Of a DNA stretch of 64,000 nt, positions 8,272 through 16,745 are shown in pieces. Each line of letters starts with the position of its first letter. Position 1 is the stretch's first letter. The translations under genes were made by a program, and so were the position numbers. The notes below the pieces were generated by a model. It worked only from the letters and a program-made list of their open reading frames with translations. It was not told the DNA's origin and did not search any database. Source of the DNA: Flavobacteriaceae bacterium (GTDB lineage Bacteria > Bacteroidota > Bacteroidia > Flavobacteriales > Flavobacteriaceae). The stretch is taken from assembly GCA_027490305.1 (NCBI GenBank), contig JAIXYI010000069.1, positions 1-64,000 on the forward strand. The letters are read 5' to 3'.

Positions 8272-8760
8272 TTACTTCAGCGATTTTATGACGGTATCGA
8301 GTAATGCGGGTACAATGGCCTCGATGAGGCGGCCAGTAATCGCGTCTACCCAACATTGGAACTTACAAGCGCCTCGACCGGGTAACTTAGTCCCATCCGC
8401 AGCGGTGTATTTGGCGTTACATCCCTGTAGGCACTTGGCCAAAGGAGATTCGTCTCCGGAATCAAAAGCGCGCAGGTTGTCTACAAAAAAGGTGGGTGAA
8501 ATTGTCTTCCCGTCAACGATCGATTTTGAGAACTCCGCAGACACGAGTCCTCTTCCATCCTCCGGGATCACAAGCCTGATTTCGCCTTTGGCGATGCGGC
8601 CGTCTTTGTATTTAAGGGTTACATCGGCAGTAACGGTCTCGAATTTTGTTGAGGTACTCTGCAACGTTTTCGGCAATGCCATTTTCACAAAAGTAGTTTG
8701 CGCGGTGGCGAAGGCACTGATGGCGACGGTGGCCACCAGGCTCAAAAAAAGATTTTTCAT
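8272..8760 (-). CDS. exported protein with a four-cysteine motif
   Basis: A 162-residue protein with a signal peptide (about residues 1-23, ending ATAQ). The mature region is beta-rich at first. It is followed by two Cys-X3-Cys pairs (CLQGC, then CKFQC) about 25 residues apart and an amphipathic or hydrophobic C-terminal helix (LIEAIVPALLDTVIKSL). I do not recognise the family. The two CX3C pairs could form disulphides or bind metal. It is the first gene of a three-gene operon, and its promoter has the same palindrome plus TAGTTTTAC design as the kinase array upstream, which suggests it is a target of the response regulator encoded next door. Confidence 0.65.
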   Translation of the reverse strand: MKNLFLSLVATVAISAFATAQTTFVKMALPKTLQSTSTKFETVTADVTLKYKDGRIAKGEIRLVIPEDGRGLVSAEFSKSIVDGKTISPTFFVDNLRAFDSGDESPLAKCLQGCNAKYTAADGTKLPGRGACKFQCWVDAITGRLIEAIVPALLDTVIKSLK

Positions 8761-8822
8761 GGTGTACATAATTAAAGGTTACATTTTGTTTTTTGTCGGC
8801 GCTTCCCGGGTTGTCCGACGAT

Positions 8823-8868
8823 GTAAAACTAGCTGGTGTCGGACGATTGATTTTACGGGAAAACCGCA
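8823..8868 (-). promoter_or_regulatory. promoter of the exported-protein operon: regulatory palindrome plus -7 box
   Basis: On the reverse strand the interval holds an imperfect palindrome at 8853-8868 (plus strand TTACGGGAAAACCGCA), a 21-bp spacer and TAGTTTTAC at 8831-8823. The latter matches the Bacteroidetes -7 box (TAnnTTTG) except at the last position. The palindrome sits where a -33 box would be, and no TTG is present, so the promoter looks activator-dependent. The same layout occurs upstream of two kinase genes (11594-11640 and 15749-15794). The start codon at 8760 is about 60 bp downstream. Confidence 0.65.
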
Positions 8869-8875
8869 CAAAATG

Positions 8876-9538
8876 TTAAATGTAACCCCGCTCGCGCGCT
8901 TCCCTGACGATGTCCTCGTCGGTGCCTTTGGCAATGCCGAAATAGTCCTTGATGCTGGCTTTTCGTTTTTCAACGGCGCTCTGCGACAGCTTGACCATGT
9001 CAGGAATGTTCTTCGTGCGTATGCCTTGCGCCAATAGCTGGATAATCTGGCGGTTGTAGCTGTCGAGGTAGTCGCTTTTCGCAACTACGTTCCGAAGATT
9101 GGCGGCTGCCGTAGCGGTCATGTAGGTTTTTCCCGCGAGGACGGTATCAAACGCCGTCAGCAGGTCATTGGCCGAAAAATCACTCTTTATCATGAGCCCT
9201 TCTGGCGCGCATGCCTTCATAATGTTGTAGAGGATGAACGCTTCCGAATGCGAGGTCATGAGAATGATTTTGACCTTCGGGTGACGCATCCGCGCCAATG
9301 CGCCGAGGTCTTCGCCGTTCATGATTTTCTGCTGCGGGTAGGGGGGTAGGCTCCAATCGAGGCAAATGACATCGAACGGAGGGCGACCTTCGGGTTGTGT
9401 CAGCAGGTGGAACGCCTCCTCGCAACTGTAGGCTTCCGTAAAGTGCAGGTCGTCACCGGTGTCAAGAAAACTCAGGATACTCTTGTAGCCTTCGATCTGG
9501 GTGGGGTGGTCGTCGATTAGCAAAACATTTAATTTCAT
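8876..9538 (-). CDS. LuxR/NarL-type response regulator of the kinase array
   Basis: The 220-residue protein has an N-terminal receiver with the acidic pair in LLIDDHP (Asp9, Asp10), phosphoacceptor Asp61 in FDVICLDWS, the threonine of ILMTSH and the lysine in MIKSDF. A C-terminal helix-turn-helix follows at about 150-220 (QIIQLLAQGIRTKNIPDMV, LSQSAVEKRKASIKDYFGI). It is probably phosphorylated by the neighbouring HisKA_3-type kinases and would bind DNA as a dimer. It starts 5 bp after the stop of the first upstream kinase, so it is the last gene of the array. The palindromes TTACGGGAAAACCGYA in nearby promoters are the obvious candidates for its binding sites, but this is inference. Confidence 0.88.
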   Translation of the reverse strand: MKLNVLLIDDHPTQIEGYKSILSFLDTGDDLHFTEAYSCEEAFHLLTQPEGRPPFDVICLDWSLPPYPQQKIMNGEDLGALARMRHPKVKIILMTSHSEAFILYNIMKACAPEGLMIKSDFSANDLLTAFDTVLAGKTYMTATAAANLRNVVAKSDYLDSYNRQIIQLLAQGIRTKNIPDMVKLSQSAVEKRKASIKDYFGIAKGTDEDIVREARERGYI

Positions 9539-9543
9539 GGCAG

Positions 9544-11556
9544 TTATGATTTAAGTGGAAGAATAAAGACCAAGGTAGTACCCCCTCCTTGCGTTGCTTT
9601 TATTTTGAAGGATCCGCCTTGCCGCCGGATCCGTGTTTCCATATTGGTAAGTCCAAGCCCTTTTTTGATGGCCGATGGCGTAAAACCGATTCCGTCGTCG
9701 GTTACCACCACGCACAAATGCTGTTTGCGCTGTCTCAGGGTGATGTGTACCGTTTTCGCTTTCGCGTATTTTCGGATGTTGGTAAGGGCCTCCTGCAACA
9801 CCCGATACAGTTGTATTTTCACCATGTTGGGAATGGCCTCCCATTGAATAGAAGTATCCAAATCAAGATGGAACTGTGTGGTCGACACTTCCTTCGCCGA
9901 TTGCACGAGCGTACGCAACAGCGCACTGAACGACCGGTCTTCACCAAACAGATCGTTTTCGAGGTCATAGGCGATAGACCGAATTTCTTTTTCAACCTCC
10001 TGGATTTTGTCGATGTGACCCAGGCATTTCGAAACCGTCTCTGGATCACTACGTTTATTGAGCACGAACAGATTGAGGCGAATTCCGGAGAGTTTACCCA
10101 TCACTCCGTCATGCAGTTCCTGTGAGATACGGCGCTTTTCGAGTTTACGTCCTTCCTCGACTTTCTCCTGTTGCTGTTGCAGGAGTTGGAAAACCTCATC
10201 ATCAGCCGCCTGCCGTTCGAGCAGCAATTGTACCTCCTTTTTTCGGGCCCGGTGATGGCGGGCGAACAGTCCGCCCAATAGCAACACTCCAACGGACGAC
10301 GCGCCGATGGTGATTTTTTGGTTTTGGGTGAGGAGTTGTTGGTTTTGTTCTTTGAGGAGGCTGGTTTCGTATTCGATGGCGCTGAATTCGGCCCTCAGTT
10401 TTAATGCTTCCGAATCTATTGAATCGCGTAGCGTAATATAATCGGTGGAGTGCTTTTGAAGATTCGGGGCGTTACATCTGATCAACTCCGAAAGACACTT
10501 CAGGCGTTCGTAGGGTAATTTTTTTTCCTGAGCAATTTGTAACGCGCTCTTTAATGCTTCTAACCGCTTTTCTTCCCTATGGACAGAGGCAAAATATTCA
10601 GCCTGGTTTATCTTACAGCCGATGAGTAACCTGTAGTCATTGAATCGATATCCTGACTCAATAGCATTTTTATTTACTTGGATAGAATATCCCCTACCCG
10701 ACCTGAGAAAAGCAATATTTTTATTTTCCGTAAGAAGTGCCTCCACGTCCGAATAATTTGGGAAAAGATAAGGGCACTTTAGGCCATTATCGAAACAAGC
10801 TATTGCTTTGTCAAATTGGTCTTGCGATAAATATAATCCCCCAAGATTGTTGAAGTAGAGACCTTTAATTCCCCGTGTTTTCTTACTCGCATACCTAACG
10901 TTGAAGATAGCGTTTCGAAAGGACTGAATTGCTTTTTCATGTTGCCCATTATTTTTTTGAACGAGTGCGCAGTAATTCCAAAATGCGTGTCGATAGGATT
11001 TATTCGCTTTAGAAAGTTGTAAGTTTCGATAAGCCAAAGACTCACATTTTTGAAATTGGCCATACTCAAAGTACAAATCAAGCCTGCGGATAACCGTGCT
11101 AAAATACCCGTCTTGGTCTTGACTCAAAGTATAGAGTCGCTCCGCTTTAAAATACTCCTCACAGGCCTTTACAGGACGAGATGTTTTTGTGAAATAATCC
11201 CCCAGATAAACAAGTGCTTTCGCTTTATCGGTTTTGTTTTGTAGACGGGCGGAAGACAACAGAATATTGAGAATGGATTCATATCGCTCCAATTCTCCCA
11301 TATTCCAATACCGATTGGCGACCCGAAACATGTTCTTTACATAAATAGAATCGTTAGTAAGAGTTTCAACAAGCGCCTTCGCCCGATCGGCACTGCGTTT
11401 GCGGACAGGTATGTCGGCACTATCATTATTCGCGACGGAGAAATAACATTCGAGGCTGTCCGTTTTTTGTAATGAGGCAACAGGCTTCATGTCAGGCGTG
11501 CAAGTTCCTGACAGAAAGCCTAATAGGAGTAGTGCGACAAACGAAAAAAGGCGCAT
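9544..11556 (-). CDS. TPR-sensor histidine kinase, array copy 1
   Basis: The 670-residue protein has a signal peptide with a lipobox-like cysteine (LLLLGFLSGTC), a conserved leader, a helical TPR-like sensor region (about 60-390), a transmembrane segment near 413-432, a coiled coil rich in Gln/Glu, a HisKA_3 dimerisation domain with phospho-histidine His482 (SQELHDG) and a HATPase_c domain (EALTNIRKYA, TDDGIGF, GLGLTNM). This is the NarX/DesK-type kinase class that signals to LuxR-type regulators. The transmitter is almost the same as in the two upstream copies, while the sensor region is unrelated in detail. The ATG at 11556 is preferred to a GTG six codons upstream. It has its own promoter with the regulatory palindrome and is followed 5 bp later by the response regulator. 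Confidence 0.88.
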   Translation of the reverse strand: MRLFSFVALLLLGFLSGTCTPDMKPVASLQKTDSLECYFSVANNDSADIPVRKRSADRAKALVETLTNDSIYVKNMFRVANRYWNMGELERYESILNILLSSARLQNKTDKAKALVYLGDYFTKTSRPVKACEEYFKAERLYTLSQDQDGYFSTVIRRLDLYFEYGQFQKCESLAYRNLQLSKANKSYRHAFWNYCALVQKNNGQHEKAIQSFRNAIFNVRYASKKTRGIKGLYFNNLGGLYLSQDQFDKAIACFDNGLKCPYLFPNYSDVEALLTENKNIAFLRSGRGYSIQVNKNAIESGYRFNDYRLLIGCKINQAEYFASVHREEKRLEALKSALQIAQEKKLPYERLKCLSELIRCNAPNLQKHSTDYITLRDSIDSEALKLRAEFSAIEYETSLLKEQNQQLLTQNQKITIGASSVGVLLLGGLFARHHRARKKEVQLLLERQAADDEVFQLLQQQQEKVEEGRKLEKRRISQELHDGVMGKLSGIRLNLFVLNKRSDPETVSKCLGHIDKIQEVEKEIRSIAYDLENDLFGEDRSFSALLRTLVQSAKEVSTTQFHLDLDTSIQWEAIPNMVKIQLYRVLQEALTNIRKYAKAKTVHITLRQRKQHLCVVVTDDGIGFTPSAIKKGLGLTNMETRIRRQGGSFKIKATQGGGTTLVFILPLKS

Positions 11557-11593
11557 GGGCTTCAAATAACGCACGCATAGCGCACGAGTAGGA

Positions 11594-11640
11594 GTAAAGC
11601 TACAAAAAACAACAATAGCAGCGCTACGGTTTTCCCGTAA
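11594..11640 (-). promoter_or_regulatory. promoter of kinase copy 1: regulatory palindrome plus -7 box
   Basis: The plus strand carries TACGGTTTTCCCGTAA at 11625-11640, identical to the copy at 15779-15794. Reading on the reverse strand, 22 bp separate it from TAGCTTTAC (11602-11594), a -7-like element inside the small inverted repeat GTAGCTTTACTCCTAC. The leader to the ATG at 11556 is about 30 bases. The palindrome replaces the -33 element, as at the two related promoters. Presence of this promoter inside the array suggests that copy 1 and the regulator can be transcribed apart from copies 2 and 3. Confidence 0.65.
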
Positions 11641-11652
11641 AAAACGAGCGCC

Positions 11653-13686
11653 TTAGTTCGTAATCGGCAGTGTAAAAATCAACGTAGTGCCTTGGCTTTC
11701 CACCGATTTCAGTTTGAATGCGCCACCTTGTCGTCGGATGCGTGTTTCCATATTGGTAAGTCCAAGCCCTTTTTTGATGGCCGATGATGTAAAACCGATT
11801 CCGTCGTCCCTCACCACCACCCACAAATGCTGTTTGCGCTGTCTCAGGGTGATGTGTACCGCTTTCGCCTGTGCGTATTTCCGGATGTTGGTAAGGGCCT
11901 CCTGCAACACCCGATACAGTTGTATTTTCACCGTATTGGGAATGGCATCCCATTGAATCGCGACGTCTATATCGAGATGAAACTGCGTGGTGGACACTTC
12001 CTTCGCTGATTGCACCAGCGTACGCACCAGGGCACTGAACGAGCGGTCTTCACCAAACAAATCGTTTTCGAGGTCATAGGCAATCGACCGTATTTCCTTT
12101 TCGACTTCCTGGATCTTGTCGATATGACCCAGGCATTTCGAAACCGTCTCCGGATCACTGCGCTTATTGAGAACAAAAAGGTTGAGACGGATGCCCGAGA
12201 GTTTCCCCATCACACCGTCATGCAGTTCCTGTGAGATACGGCGCTTTTCGAGTTTACGCCCTTCCTCGACTTTCTCCTGTTGTTGTTGCAGGAGTTGGAA
12301 AATCTCATCATCAGCGGCCTGCCGTTCGCGCAGCAATTGTACCTCCTTTTTCCGGGCCCGGTAATGGCGGGCGAACAATCCGACTAATAACAGCACCCCC
12401 ACGGAAGACGCGCCGATGGTAATCTTTTGGTTTTGGGTAAGGAGCTGCTGGTTCTGTTCTTTGAGTTCGGAGGTTTGGTATTCGATCTGCGCAAATTTGT
12501 TACGGTTACGACGTTCGGCGAGTTGGAGGGAGTCGGTGAGCGTCAGGTAATCCGTAAGCATGTTTTCGTTCAGGCAGTCATACTCCAACGCCGTTCGCAA
12601 AATCTCAGGTAACCGAGAGGTCAGTTTTTTCTGCCGACAAAGAACTAAAAGCGAATCGATAATTTGCAGGCCTTGCTCCCCCTGTCGGTTTTGGAAATAA
12701 AAGATTGCCTGATGTAGTTTGCAATCTGTCATGCCTGAGTATTCGTTGAGTATTTTATATAGTTGGAAGGCACGCTCGCTATCTCTCATTGAGTAAAGCC
12801 TCGTCATATAAAAGCGGCTAACGTTCCTTTGCTCGAGTAATGCGGCATATCCGTCAGGATTATTTTCGATTTTCGCTTTATTTGATAAAGCGGTATGGCA
12901 GATTTCGTAGGCTCGGCGGTAATTTTTACGCGCTATTTCTACTGAGGCAATATTATTAAGGTAGGCAAATTCTAGTCCTTGATGTTTCGCCTCACCATAA
13001 AGCTTTAAAGTTGTTAGTGCCTTTGAGAAGAAAAGAGCGGATTTATCGGGCTCACCATATGAGGTCGAGATAATGCCTAAGTAGGTGTAGAATCGATGAT
13101 GGTATATTTTATTTTGTTGTTCACCTATTTTCAAGCCTTCATAACACAGTTTTTCACACGTTAGATAATCCCCTACCGTAACGAGCATTTCACACTTTTT
13201 ACTCAAAGCTAACAGCAGGTATTCAAAATCGCGTATTTTGCGCGCGTACAATTCTGCTCGATGATAGTTGGCATAGGCTTTATCTGTGAGTCCTTTGCGG
13301 ATCATATAGTCGCCGATGTACAACTGGTTTTTACAGTATTCTCTCGAACATTTGTTCGCGATTTGTTGGTCAAGCCTAAGAGTAACGGTGTAATAAGGGT
13401 CTAGCTCACCACAGTTCCAATACCGATTCGCCACTCTAAACATGTTTTTTACGTAAATCGAATCCTTCGGCATTTTTTCCGTCAACGCTCTCGCCCGATC
13501 CGCACAATGCCGGCGAATGGCTATTTCCGTACCTTCGTCATTGGCCACGGTAAAATAGTATTCGAGGCTGTCGTTGAGTTGTTGTGACGCCGTGATTGCG
13601 GGTGGCGACGTACAGCTATGGAAGCAGAACCCCAACGCGGATAAGGCGAGCGCAAAAAAGAAAAGAAGCGGGTTCCTATTCATCAT
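11653..13686 (-). CDS. TPR-sensor histidine kinase, array copy 2
   Basis: The 677-residue paralogue of the flanking kinases has a signal peptide with a lipobox-like cysteine (FCFHSC) and a shared leader (DSLEYYFTVAND, then a KDSIYVKNMFRVANRYWN stretch). A helical TPR-like sensor region (about 75-400), a membrane segment, a HisKA_3 domain with His489 and a HATPase_c domain follow. From the H-box to the GED motif (69 residues) it is identical to copies 1 and 3. The similarity to copy 3 extends further upstream (into the DSLQLAERRNRNKFAQIEYQTS region) than the similarity to copy 1. Its start lies 11 bp inside the end of copy 3, so the two are translationally coupled and it has no visible promoter of its own. 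ATG codons occur at both 13686 and 13683. Confidence 0.88.
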   Translation of the reverse strand: MMNRNPLLFFFALALSALGFCFHSCTSPPAITASQQLNDSLEYYFTVANDEGTEIAIRRHCADRARALTEKMPKDSIYVKNMFRVANRYWNCGELDPYYTVTLRLDQQIANKCSREYCKNQLYIGDYMIRKGLTDKAYANYHRAELYARKIRDFEYLLLALSKKCEMLVTVGDYLTCEKLCYEGLKIGEQQNKIYHHRFYTYLGIISTSYGEPDKSALFFSKALTTLKLYGEAKHQGLEFAYLNNIASVEIARKNYRRAYEICHTALSNKAKIENNPDGYAALLEQRNVSRFYMTRLYSMRDSERAFQLYKILNEYSGMTDCKLHQAIFYFQNRQGEQGLQIIDSLLVLCRQKKLTSRLPEILRTALEYDCLNENMLTDYLTLTDSLQLAERRNRNKFAQIEYQTSELKEQNQQLLTQNQKITIGASSVGVLLLVGLFARHYRARKKEVQLLRERQAADDEIFQLLQQQQEKVEEGRKLEKRRISQELHDGVMGKLSGIRLNLFVLNKRSDPETVSKCLGHIDKIQEVEKEIRSIAYDLENDLFGEDRSFSALVRTLVQSAKEVSTTQFHLDIDVAIQWDAIPNTVKIQLYRVLQEALTNIRKYAQAKAVHITLRQRKQHLWVVVRDDGIGFTSSAIKKGLGLTNMETRIRRQGGAFKLKSVESQGTTLIFTLPITN

Positions 13687-15721
13687 CCAACCGCGTTTCG
13701 TTCTTCATTACGGGAACTGTAAAGACCAGTGTCGTGCCCCGCCCCTGGGCTGACTTGACCTTAAGGTTTCCACCATGGCGTCGGATGCGTGTTTCCATAT
13801 TGGTAAGTCCAAGCCCTTTTTTGATGGCCGATGGCATAAAACCGATCCCGTCATCCGTCACCACCGCCCACAAATGCTGTTTGCGTTGCCTCAGGGTAAT
13901 GTGTACCGTTTTCGCTTGTGCGTATTTTCGGATGTTGGTAAGGGCCTCCTGCAACACCCGATACAGTTGTATTTTCACCGTATTGGGAATGGCATCCCAT
14001 TGAATTGCGGCGTCTAGATCGAGATGGAATTGCGTGGTCGACACTTCCTTTGCTGTTTGCACCAACGTACGTAAAAGGGCACTGAACGAATGATCTTCCC
14101 CAAACAGATCGTTTTCGAGGTCATAGGCAATCGACCGTATTTCCTTTTCGACCTCTTGGATTTTGTCAATGTGTCCCAGGCATTTCGAAACCGTCTCCGG
14201 ATCACTACGCTTATTGAGCACGAACAGATTAAGGCGAATTCCGGAGAGTTTACCCATCACTCCGTCATGCAGTTCTTGTGAGATACGGCGCTTTTCGAGT
14301 TTACGCCCTTCCTCGACTTTCTCCTGTTGCTGTTGCAGGAGTTGGAAAATTTCGTCATCGGCTGCCTGTCGTTCGCGTAGTAATTGTACCTCTTTTTTCC
14401 GGGCCCGGTAATGGCGGGCGAACAATCCGCCCAATAGCAACACTCCAAAAGACGAGGCGCCGATGGTAATCTTTTGGTTTTGGGTAAGGAGCTGCTGGTT
14501 CTGTTCTTTGAGTTCGGAGGTTTGGTATTCGATCTGCGCAAATTTGTTGCGGTTAAGACGTTCGGCGAGTTGGAGGGAGTCGGATAGGGAGAGATATTCG
14601 GTTGTTAACAAATCACGGTTCTTTTTATCTACTAAAAGCAGTCTTTTCAGAGCATTTAGTCTATCTACAGGTAAATGCCATTCACTGGCTTTTTGTTTTG
14701 CAGAACGAGCGAACCGGATGGATGCAAGCGTATCCCCGACGTATGCGTAATATTCGGACAAGTTAGTCTTGTTCCCGATAATCTGCATTATAGTTCCGAG
14801 GGAATCCAGCGCTTTATCGGCCTTTAGCATTATCTCTTTTCCTTCTGAGAGATTACCGGATTTAAAAAGCGTGTAGCCAAGACCCAACATAATTCTGCAC
14901 GAGTCTCGGAATGCATGACGTTTGGCGTAAGCTAGCGATTGTTTTTGTAGGCGTATGGCTTCTTTGTATTGCTTCTTTTCGCATAAAAGAATCGCAATAT
15001 CAGAATCCAAAAACATTACACGCGTCGGATCGAGTCCTCTGAGTCGTGCTTTGGTATAGTAGTATGTTGTCGAATCTAGCTCTCCTAGATTAAAGTGCGC
15101 CAGACCCAAAATCAAGTATGAGTCAGAAATATACTTTGCGTCACCTGTTACCTTTGCGGCCTTTAAGGCTTGGTAAGCGTATCTTTGAGTGCCGTAGTAG
15201 TCGTTATTTCGATACTTGAAAAAAGCGCATAATCGGAGTGCATCAGGGTAATTTTTGTGAGTATACGGTAGCTTTTCGTACGCGTTTTTAGACTCAAGCC
15301 TGTAGAAAAAGGCGGAATCCTCCCGTTGGATTAGGTCTTGGTAATCTGATAGGTAGGAGCAAGCCTTGCCAAGTTCAACAAATTGGCGCCGGTTTTTAGC
15401 TAATCGATAGGCTTTTCTGGATAGCTGGTCCGAAAATTTGTATTCTTGGGTATTCCAATACCGGTTTGCTACACGAAGTACATTTTTTACATAAGTAGAG
15501 TCCTTTGGAAGTTTTTCCGTCAACACCCGCGCCCTGTCCGCCGCACGCCTTCGTGTCTGTAAGGCCGTACTGTCATCATTGGCCACCGTAAAGTAATACT
15601 CGAGGCTGTCGTGCAATTGCGGCGAACGTGCCGGTCTCGGGCTGGGCGTACAGGAGCCCAGGCACCATCCGGTCACCACCACCACAAAAAGGGAGAAACG
15701 CATACAAAGGTTTTTCGGCAT
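13676..15721 (-). CDS. TPR-sensor histidine kinase, array copy 3
   Basis: The first gene of the array encodes a 681-residue kinase with signal peptide and a good lipobox (CLGSC). A shared leader, a helical TPR-like sensor region, a membrane segment, HisKA_3 with His485 and HATPase_c follow. The transmitter matches copies 1 and 2, with only scattered substitutions outside the 69-residue identical block. Candidate starts are the ATG at 15721 (chosen), an ATG at 15703 directly before the hydrophobic core, and a TTG at 15736. Its promoter contains the palindrome and TAGTTTTAC box. DNA in the middle of the gene is visibly AT-richer than in the transmitter half, as in copies 1 and 2. A role sensing envelope or periplasmic partners through the TPRs is inference. 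Confidence 0.87.
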   Translation of the reverse strand: MPKNLCMRFSLFVVVVTGWCLGSCTPSPRPARSPQLHDSLEYYFTVANDDSTALQTRRRAADRARVLTEKLPKDSTYVKNVLRVANRYWNTQEYKFSDQLSRKAYRLAKNRRQFVELGKACSYLSDYQDLIQREDSAFFYRLESKNAYEKLPYTHKNYPDALRLCAFFKYRNNDYYGTQRYAYQALKAAKVTGDAKYISDSYLILGLAHFNLGELDSTTYYYTKARLRGLDPTRVMFLDSDIAILLCEKKQYKEAIRLQKQSLAYAKRHAFRDSCRIMLGLGYTLFKSGNLSEGKEIMLKADKALDSLGTIMQIIGNKTNLSEYYAYVGDTLASIRFARSAKQKASEWHLPVDRLNALKRLLLVDKKNRDLLTTEYLSLSDSLQLAERLNRNKFAQIEYQTSELKEQNQQLLTQNQKITIGASSFGVLLLGGLFARHYRARKKEVQLLRERQAADDEIFQLLQQQQEKVEEGRKLEKRRISQELHDGVMGKLSGIRLNLFVLNKRSDPETVSKCLGHIDKIQEVEKEIRSIAYDLENDLFGEDHSFSALLRTLVQTAKEVSTTQFHLDLDAAIQWDAIPNTVKIQLYRVLQEALTNIRKYAQAKTVHITLRQRKQHLWAVVTDDGIGFMPSAIKKGLGLTNMETRIRRHGGNLKVKSAQGRGTTLVFTVPVMKNETRLDDE

Positions 15722-15748
15722 AACTAGAAACGGCAACGATTTGTAGGA

Positions 15749-15794
15749 GTAAAACTACACAGAATTCAGTAACGCCATTACGGTTTTCCCGTAA
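15749..15794 (-). promoter_or_regulatory. promoter of kinase copy 3: regulatory palindrome plus -7 box
   Basis: The plus strand has TACGGTTTTCCCGTAA at 15779-15794. On the reverse strand 21 bp separate it from TAGTTTTAC (15757-15749), which lies in the inverted repeat GTAGTTTTACTCCTAC. The same three elements with nearly the same spacing occur before kinase copy 1, and the palindrome and -7 box also precede the exported-protein operon at 8.8 kb. The palindrome overlaps the -33 position, as expected for an activator that contacts RNA polymerase. A response-regulator site is the simplest reading. Confidence 0.68.
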
Positions 15795-15815
15795 AAAAAG
15801 TTAAAGTTTATAGCC

Positions 15816-15823
15816 TATTTTTG
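15816..15823 (+). promoter_or_regulatory. -7 box of the metallophosphoesterase gene
   Basis: TATTTTTG fits the Bacteroidetes -7 consensus TAnnTTTG and ends only 4 bp before the ATG at 15828, which suggests a leaderless or almost leaderless transcript. A clear -33 box is not visible. The palindrome at 15779-15794 that serves the divergent kinase promoter lies 21 bp upstream of this box, the same spacing as on the other side, so the regulator could act on both genes. Confidence 0.5.
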
Positions 15824-15827
15824 CACC

Positions 15828-16568
15828 ATGCGAACCCTAGTCATCGGCGATATCCATGGTGGACTTAAAGCCTTGCAACAGGTGTTGGAGCGGGCGTCCG
15901 TTACACCTGTTGATCGTCTGGTATTCCTGGGCGATTATGTCGACGGCTGGTCTGAATCACCGGCGGTACTTAGTTTCCTCATCGAATTACGCCACAGCCA
16001 TCCGCACTGTGTGTTCCTTCGTGGCAACCACGACCAGTTGGTGCTCGAATGGCTTACGGAACGAAACGAAAACCTAGACGAAAACCTCTGGTTCCGTCAC
16101 GGCGGGGAGGCAACCGTGAACGCGTACCGTAATGTGGCAGACGACATCCGAAGCGAACACATCACCTTTCTCGAATCGTTGCAGAATTATTTTATCGACG
16201 ATCGCAACCGCCTGTTCGTGCACGCGGGTTTTACCAACCAACATGGCGTCACGCACGAATACTTCCCCCGCCTGCTCTACTGGGATCGCACCCTCTGGGA
16301 ACTGGCGTTGGCACTCGATTCGCGCCTGCCCACTTCCGATCCAAAGTATCCCGCCCGATTGAAACTATATACCGCTATCTTCATCGGCCACACCCCCGTC
16401 ACCCGACTGGGCCACCTTCGCCCGTTGCGTTGCGCCAATGTATGGAATGTCGATACGGGCGCCGCCTTCCACGGTCCGCTGACGCTGTTGGACGCCGATA
16501 CCGGTTCCTTTTGGCAAAGCGATCCGCTTCCGTCTTTATACCCAGGCGAAAAAGGACGAAATCCGTAA
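15828..16568 (+). CDS. metallophosphoesterase (serine/threonine protein phosphatase family)
   Basis: The 246-residue calcineurin-like phosphoesterase has all core metal-binding motifs: GDIHG (residues 7-11), GDYVDG (about 36-41), GNHD (about 66-69), and the C-terminal histidines in HAGF and GHTP. This arrangement is that of PPP-type bacterial protein phosphatases (PrpA/PrpB-like). It should use two divalent metal ions in the cytoplasm; substrate unknown. It is divergent from the kinase array and shares the intergenic region that holds the array's regulatory palindrome. Confidence 0.9.
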   Translation: MRTLVIGDIHGGLKALQQVLERASVTPVDRLVFLGDYVDGWSESPAVLSFLIELRHSHPHCVFLRGNHDQLVLEWLTERNENLDENLWFRHGGEATVNAYRNVADDIRSEHITFLESLQNYFIDDRNRLFVHAGFTNQHGVTHEYFPRLLYWDRTLWELALALDSRLPTSDPKYPARLKLYTAIFIGHTPVTRLGHLRPLRCANVWNVDTGAAFHGPLTLLDADTGSFWQSDPLPSLYPGEKGRNP

Positions 16569-16745
16569 ATCGCAAAACGCGTTTGCCGTTCGTCCGAAAA
16601 GCGCGCATTTCATCCGGAACACTTTTTAGGCACGGGGGAAGTGTGTATATTGTCGTACCCCATTTATCTACCCGAATAACCTTGTTAGTAAGTGCCCTTT
16701 GCCCCAAAAAGAAAAGGTTCGCATTTTGCGTATTTTTCGCTGTAG

